In this document: piece after piece, positions 6,403-7,369 of the stretch | How the letters are laid out: each line of letters begins with the position of its first letter | Numbering within the stretch: the stretch's first letter is position 1 | DNA from: Cuspidothrix sp046080125 | GTDB taxonomy: Bacteria; Cyanobacteriota; Cyanobacteriia; Cyanobacteriales; Nostocaceae | Length of the DNA: 7,369 nt | Direction: 5' to 3' | Assembly (NCBI GenBank): GCA_046080125.1 | Contig: JBJTTJ010000053.1 | Location: forward strand, 1 to 7,369 | Notes under the pieces: generated by a model | The model's database searches: none | What the model saw: the letters and a program-made list of their open reading frames with translations, nothing else | What the model was told of the DNA's origin: nothing | Made by a program: the position numbers and the translations under genes

Positions 6403-6436
6403 AATTTTTAATTTTTAATTCCGCCCCCCCTTGCGG
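6402..6436. repeat. TAATTTT heptads joined to a CCGC-C-tract-GCGG mini hairpin
   Basis: Three 7-nt units (TAATTTT, TAATTTT, TAATTCC) run into CCGC (6421-6424) and GCGG (6433-6436), separated by a C-rich loop. A run of seven C residues lies at 6424-6430. The combination resembles dispersed intergenic repeats common in Nostoc genomes (from memory). It sits 12 nt past the fbp stop codon. Confidence 0.6.
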
Positions 6437-6448
6437 TACTGGTGTTTT

Positions 6449-7369
6449 CTAATCATTTGTTTGGATAAAAGACTTGACTTTTGCTACGTCGTCTTTACTA
6501 CCAATTATTAAAGGTGTACGCTCATGGAGTTTAGTGGGAACTACATCTAAAATATCCATTGTTCCTGTAGTAGCTGCACCCCCAGCTTGCTCCATTAAAA
6601 ATGCTAAGGGAGCAGATTCATACAATAGACGTAATTTACCTTCTGGTTTTTGTAATGTTCCTGGATAAAGAAATACTCCACCTTGAACTAAAATCCTGTG
6701 AATATCGCTCACCATTGCGCCGCTATAGCGGGAACTATAGCCTTCCGTGCGATGAACATAGCGGATATATTCTCTAAAAGATTCATCCCATTGCCAAAAG
6801 TTACCTTCATTAACACTATAAATAGCGGCATGATTTTTTACTTTGATATTTTCTTCACAGAGAATAAATTCGCCTAAACTAGGATCAAGAATAAAGGAGT
6901 GTACACCTTTACCAATTGTATAAACCAACATAGTGCTTGGTCCATAGAGAATATATCCGGCTGCTAATTGTTTGCGTCCATTGGTAAGCAAATCCTTGGC
7001 TTCACCATCCAGGTCTGTTCCTTCTTGCTGACGAATAGCAAAAATAGAACCTAAACTAAGGTTTGTATCTGTGTTAGATGAGCCATCAATGGGGTCATAA
7101 AGTAGGGTGTAGCGACCAATGGGGCAGTTTTCTGGGATGTAGTAGGGTTTTTCCATTTCTTCAGAGGCTAATCGACAGACTAGACCGCTTTGTTTAAAAA
7201 CGGAAATAAACACGTCGTTAGCATAAATATCCATTTTTTTGACAGATTCCCCCTGGACATTCGTTTCGCCCGTGAATCCCAGAACATCGGCCATTAACCC
7301 CGCTTTGCTCAAACGACGAGAGATTAATTTACCAGCCAGAGCAATACGATTCATAATGGCACTGAGATC
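6449..7369 (-). CDS. fbp: Fructose-1,6-bisphosphatase class I (5' partial)
   Basis: It hydrolyses fructose 1,6-bisphosphate to fructose 6-phosphate and phosphate in gluconeogenesis and the Calvin and OPP cycles, in the cytosol. The frame stays open past the ATG at 7354 to the right edge (DLSAI precedes MNRIALAGK), so that Met is internal; about 45 N-terminal residues of a roughly 350-residue enzyme lie outside the window. Numbered from that Met, the metal-site Glu cluster SEEME is at 64-68, DPIDGSSN at 87-94, and the active-site signature GKLRLLYESAP at 239-249. The protein ends in QTND at a TAG codon. It leads the OPP gene block and is followed by a predicted terminator, so it may be partly uncoupled from zwf. 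I see no insertion like the redox loop of chloroplast FBPase in the visible part. Confidence 0.96.
   Translation of the reverse strand, partial: DLSAIMNRIALAGKLISRRLSKAGLMADVLGFTGETNVQGESVKKMDIYANDVFISVFKQSGLVCRLASEEMEKPYYIPENCPIGRYTLLYDPIDGSSNTDTNLSLGSIFAIRQQEGTDLDGEAKDLLTNGRKQLAAGYILYGPSTMLVYTIGKGVHSFILDPSLGEFILCEENIKVKNHAAIYSVNEGNFWQWDESFREYIRYVHRTEGYSSRYSGAMVSDIHRILVQGGVFLYPGTLQKPEGKLRLLYESAPLAFLMEQAGGAATTGTMDILDVVPTKLHERTPLIIGSKDDVAKVKSFIQTND

Larger units (their letters stand above)
6095..6448. other. 354-nt fbp-zwf intergenic region without a gene
   Basis: No ORF of useful size and no recognisable transaldolase remnant is present. From the fbp side it holds a GC-containing heptad/C-tract element, a predicted fbp terminator, AT-rich sequence that may carry a zwf promoter, a 17-nt inverted repeat with a 91-nt interior, and a heptad array abutting the zwf ATG. 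The terminator followed by a long leader suggests that zwf has its own promoter here. Confidence 0.75.

Noticed and set aside
6095..6448. Decayed transaldolase gene or small peptide gene in the gap
   Set aside because: No tal-like segment was recognised, and the minus-strand ATGs checked in the AT-rich part run into stops within about 11 codons.
7352..7354. ATG at 7354 as start of fbp
   Set aside because: The frame continues to the edge, the upstream residues DLSAI match the family, and class I FBPases have about 45 more N-terminal residues.

Overview
The window looks like chromosomal DNA of a filamentous, probably heterocyst-forming cyanobacterium (Nostoc/Anabaena group). The evidence is a minus-strand block in the order fbp, zwf, opcA, proteins that read as cyanobacterial FBPase, G6PDH and OpcA, intergenic spacers built of 7-base tandem repeats, and one HIP1 octamer (GCGATCGC). 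The genus is an inference; no rRNA or other marker gene is present.

Left part (2-2980, plus strand): the 3' portion of a very large secreted or surface protein gene. It enters from the left edge inside an RHS repeat-associated core domain. After a Gln/Pro/Gly-rich linker and a hydrophobic segment it continues into a string of extracellular modules: a 'DPND' beta domain, an FN3-like domain, a CADG/putative-Ig domain and two DUF4114-type modules. RHS proteins usually end in a short toxin tip; here about 860 residues of adhesin-like modules follow. Base composition changes sharply along the ORF, which points to a mosaic origin.

Right part (3073-7369, minus strand): the oxidative pentose phosphate (OPP) cluster. 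Transcription runs right to left: fbp (5' end beyond the right edge), a 354-nt gap, zwf, a 118-nt heptad-repeat spacer, opcA, then a hairpin with a T-tract. FBPase regenerates fructose 6-phosphate, G6PDH makes NADPH from glucose 6-phosphate, and OpcA assembles and activates G6PDH. In heterocysts this supplies reductant for nitrogen fixation. The transaldolase gene (tal) that lies between fbp and zwf in well-studied Nostoc strains is absent. The gap instead holds heptad repeats, a predicted fbp terminator and a 17-nt inverted repeat with 91-nt spacing.

The RHS gene and opcA converge, with 92 nt between their stop codons; that spacer holds the opcA terminator and a 15-nt palindrome. No tRNA, rRNA, CRISPR array, transposase or complete unknown system was seen. 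The most unusual items are the RHS-adhesin fusion and the structured fbp-zwf gap.
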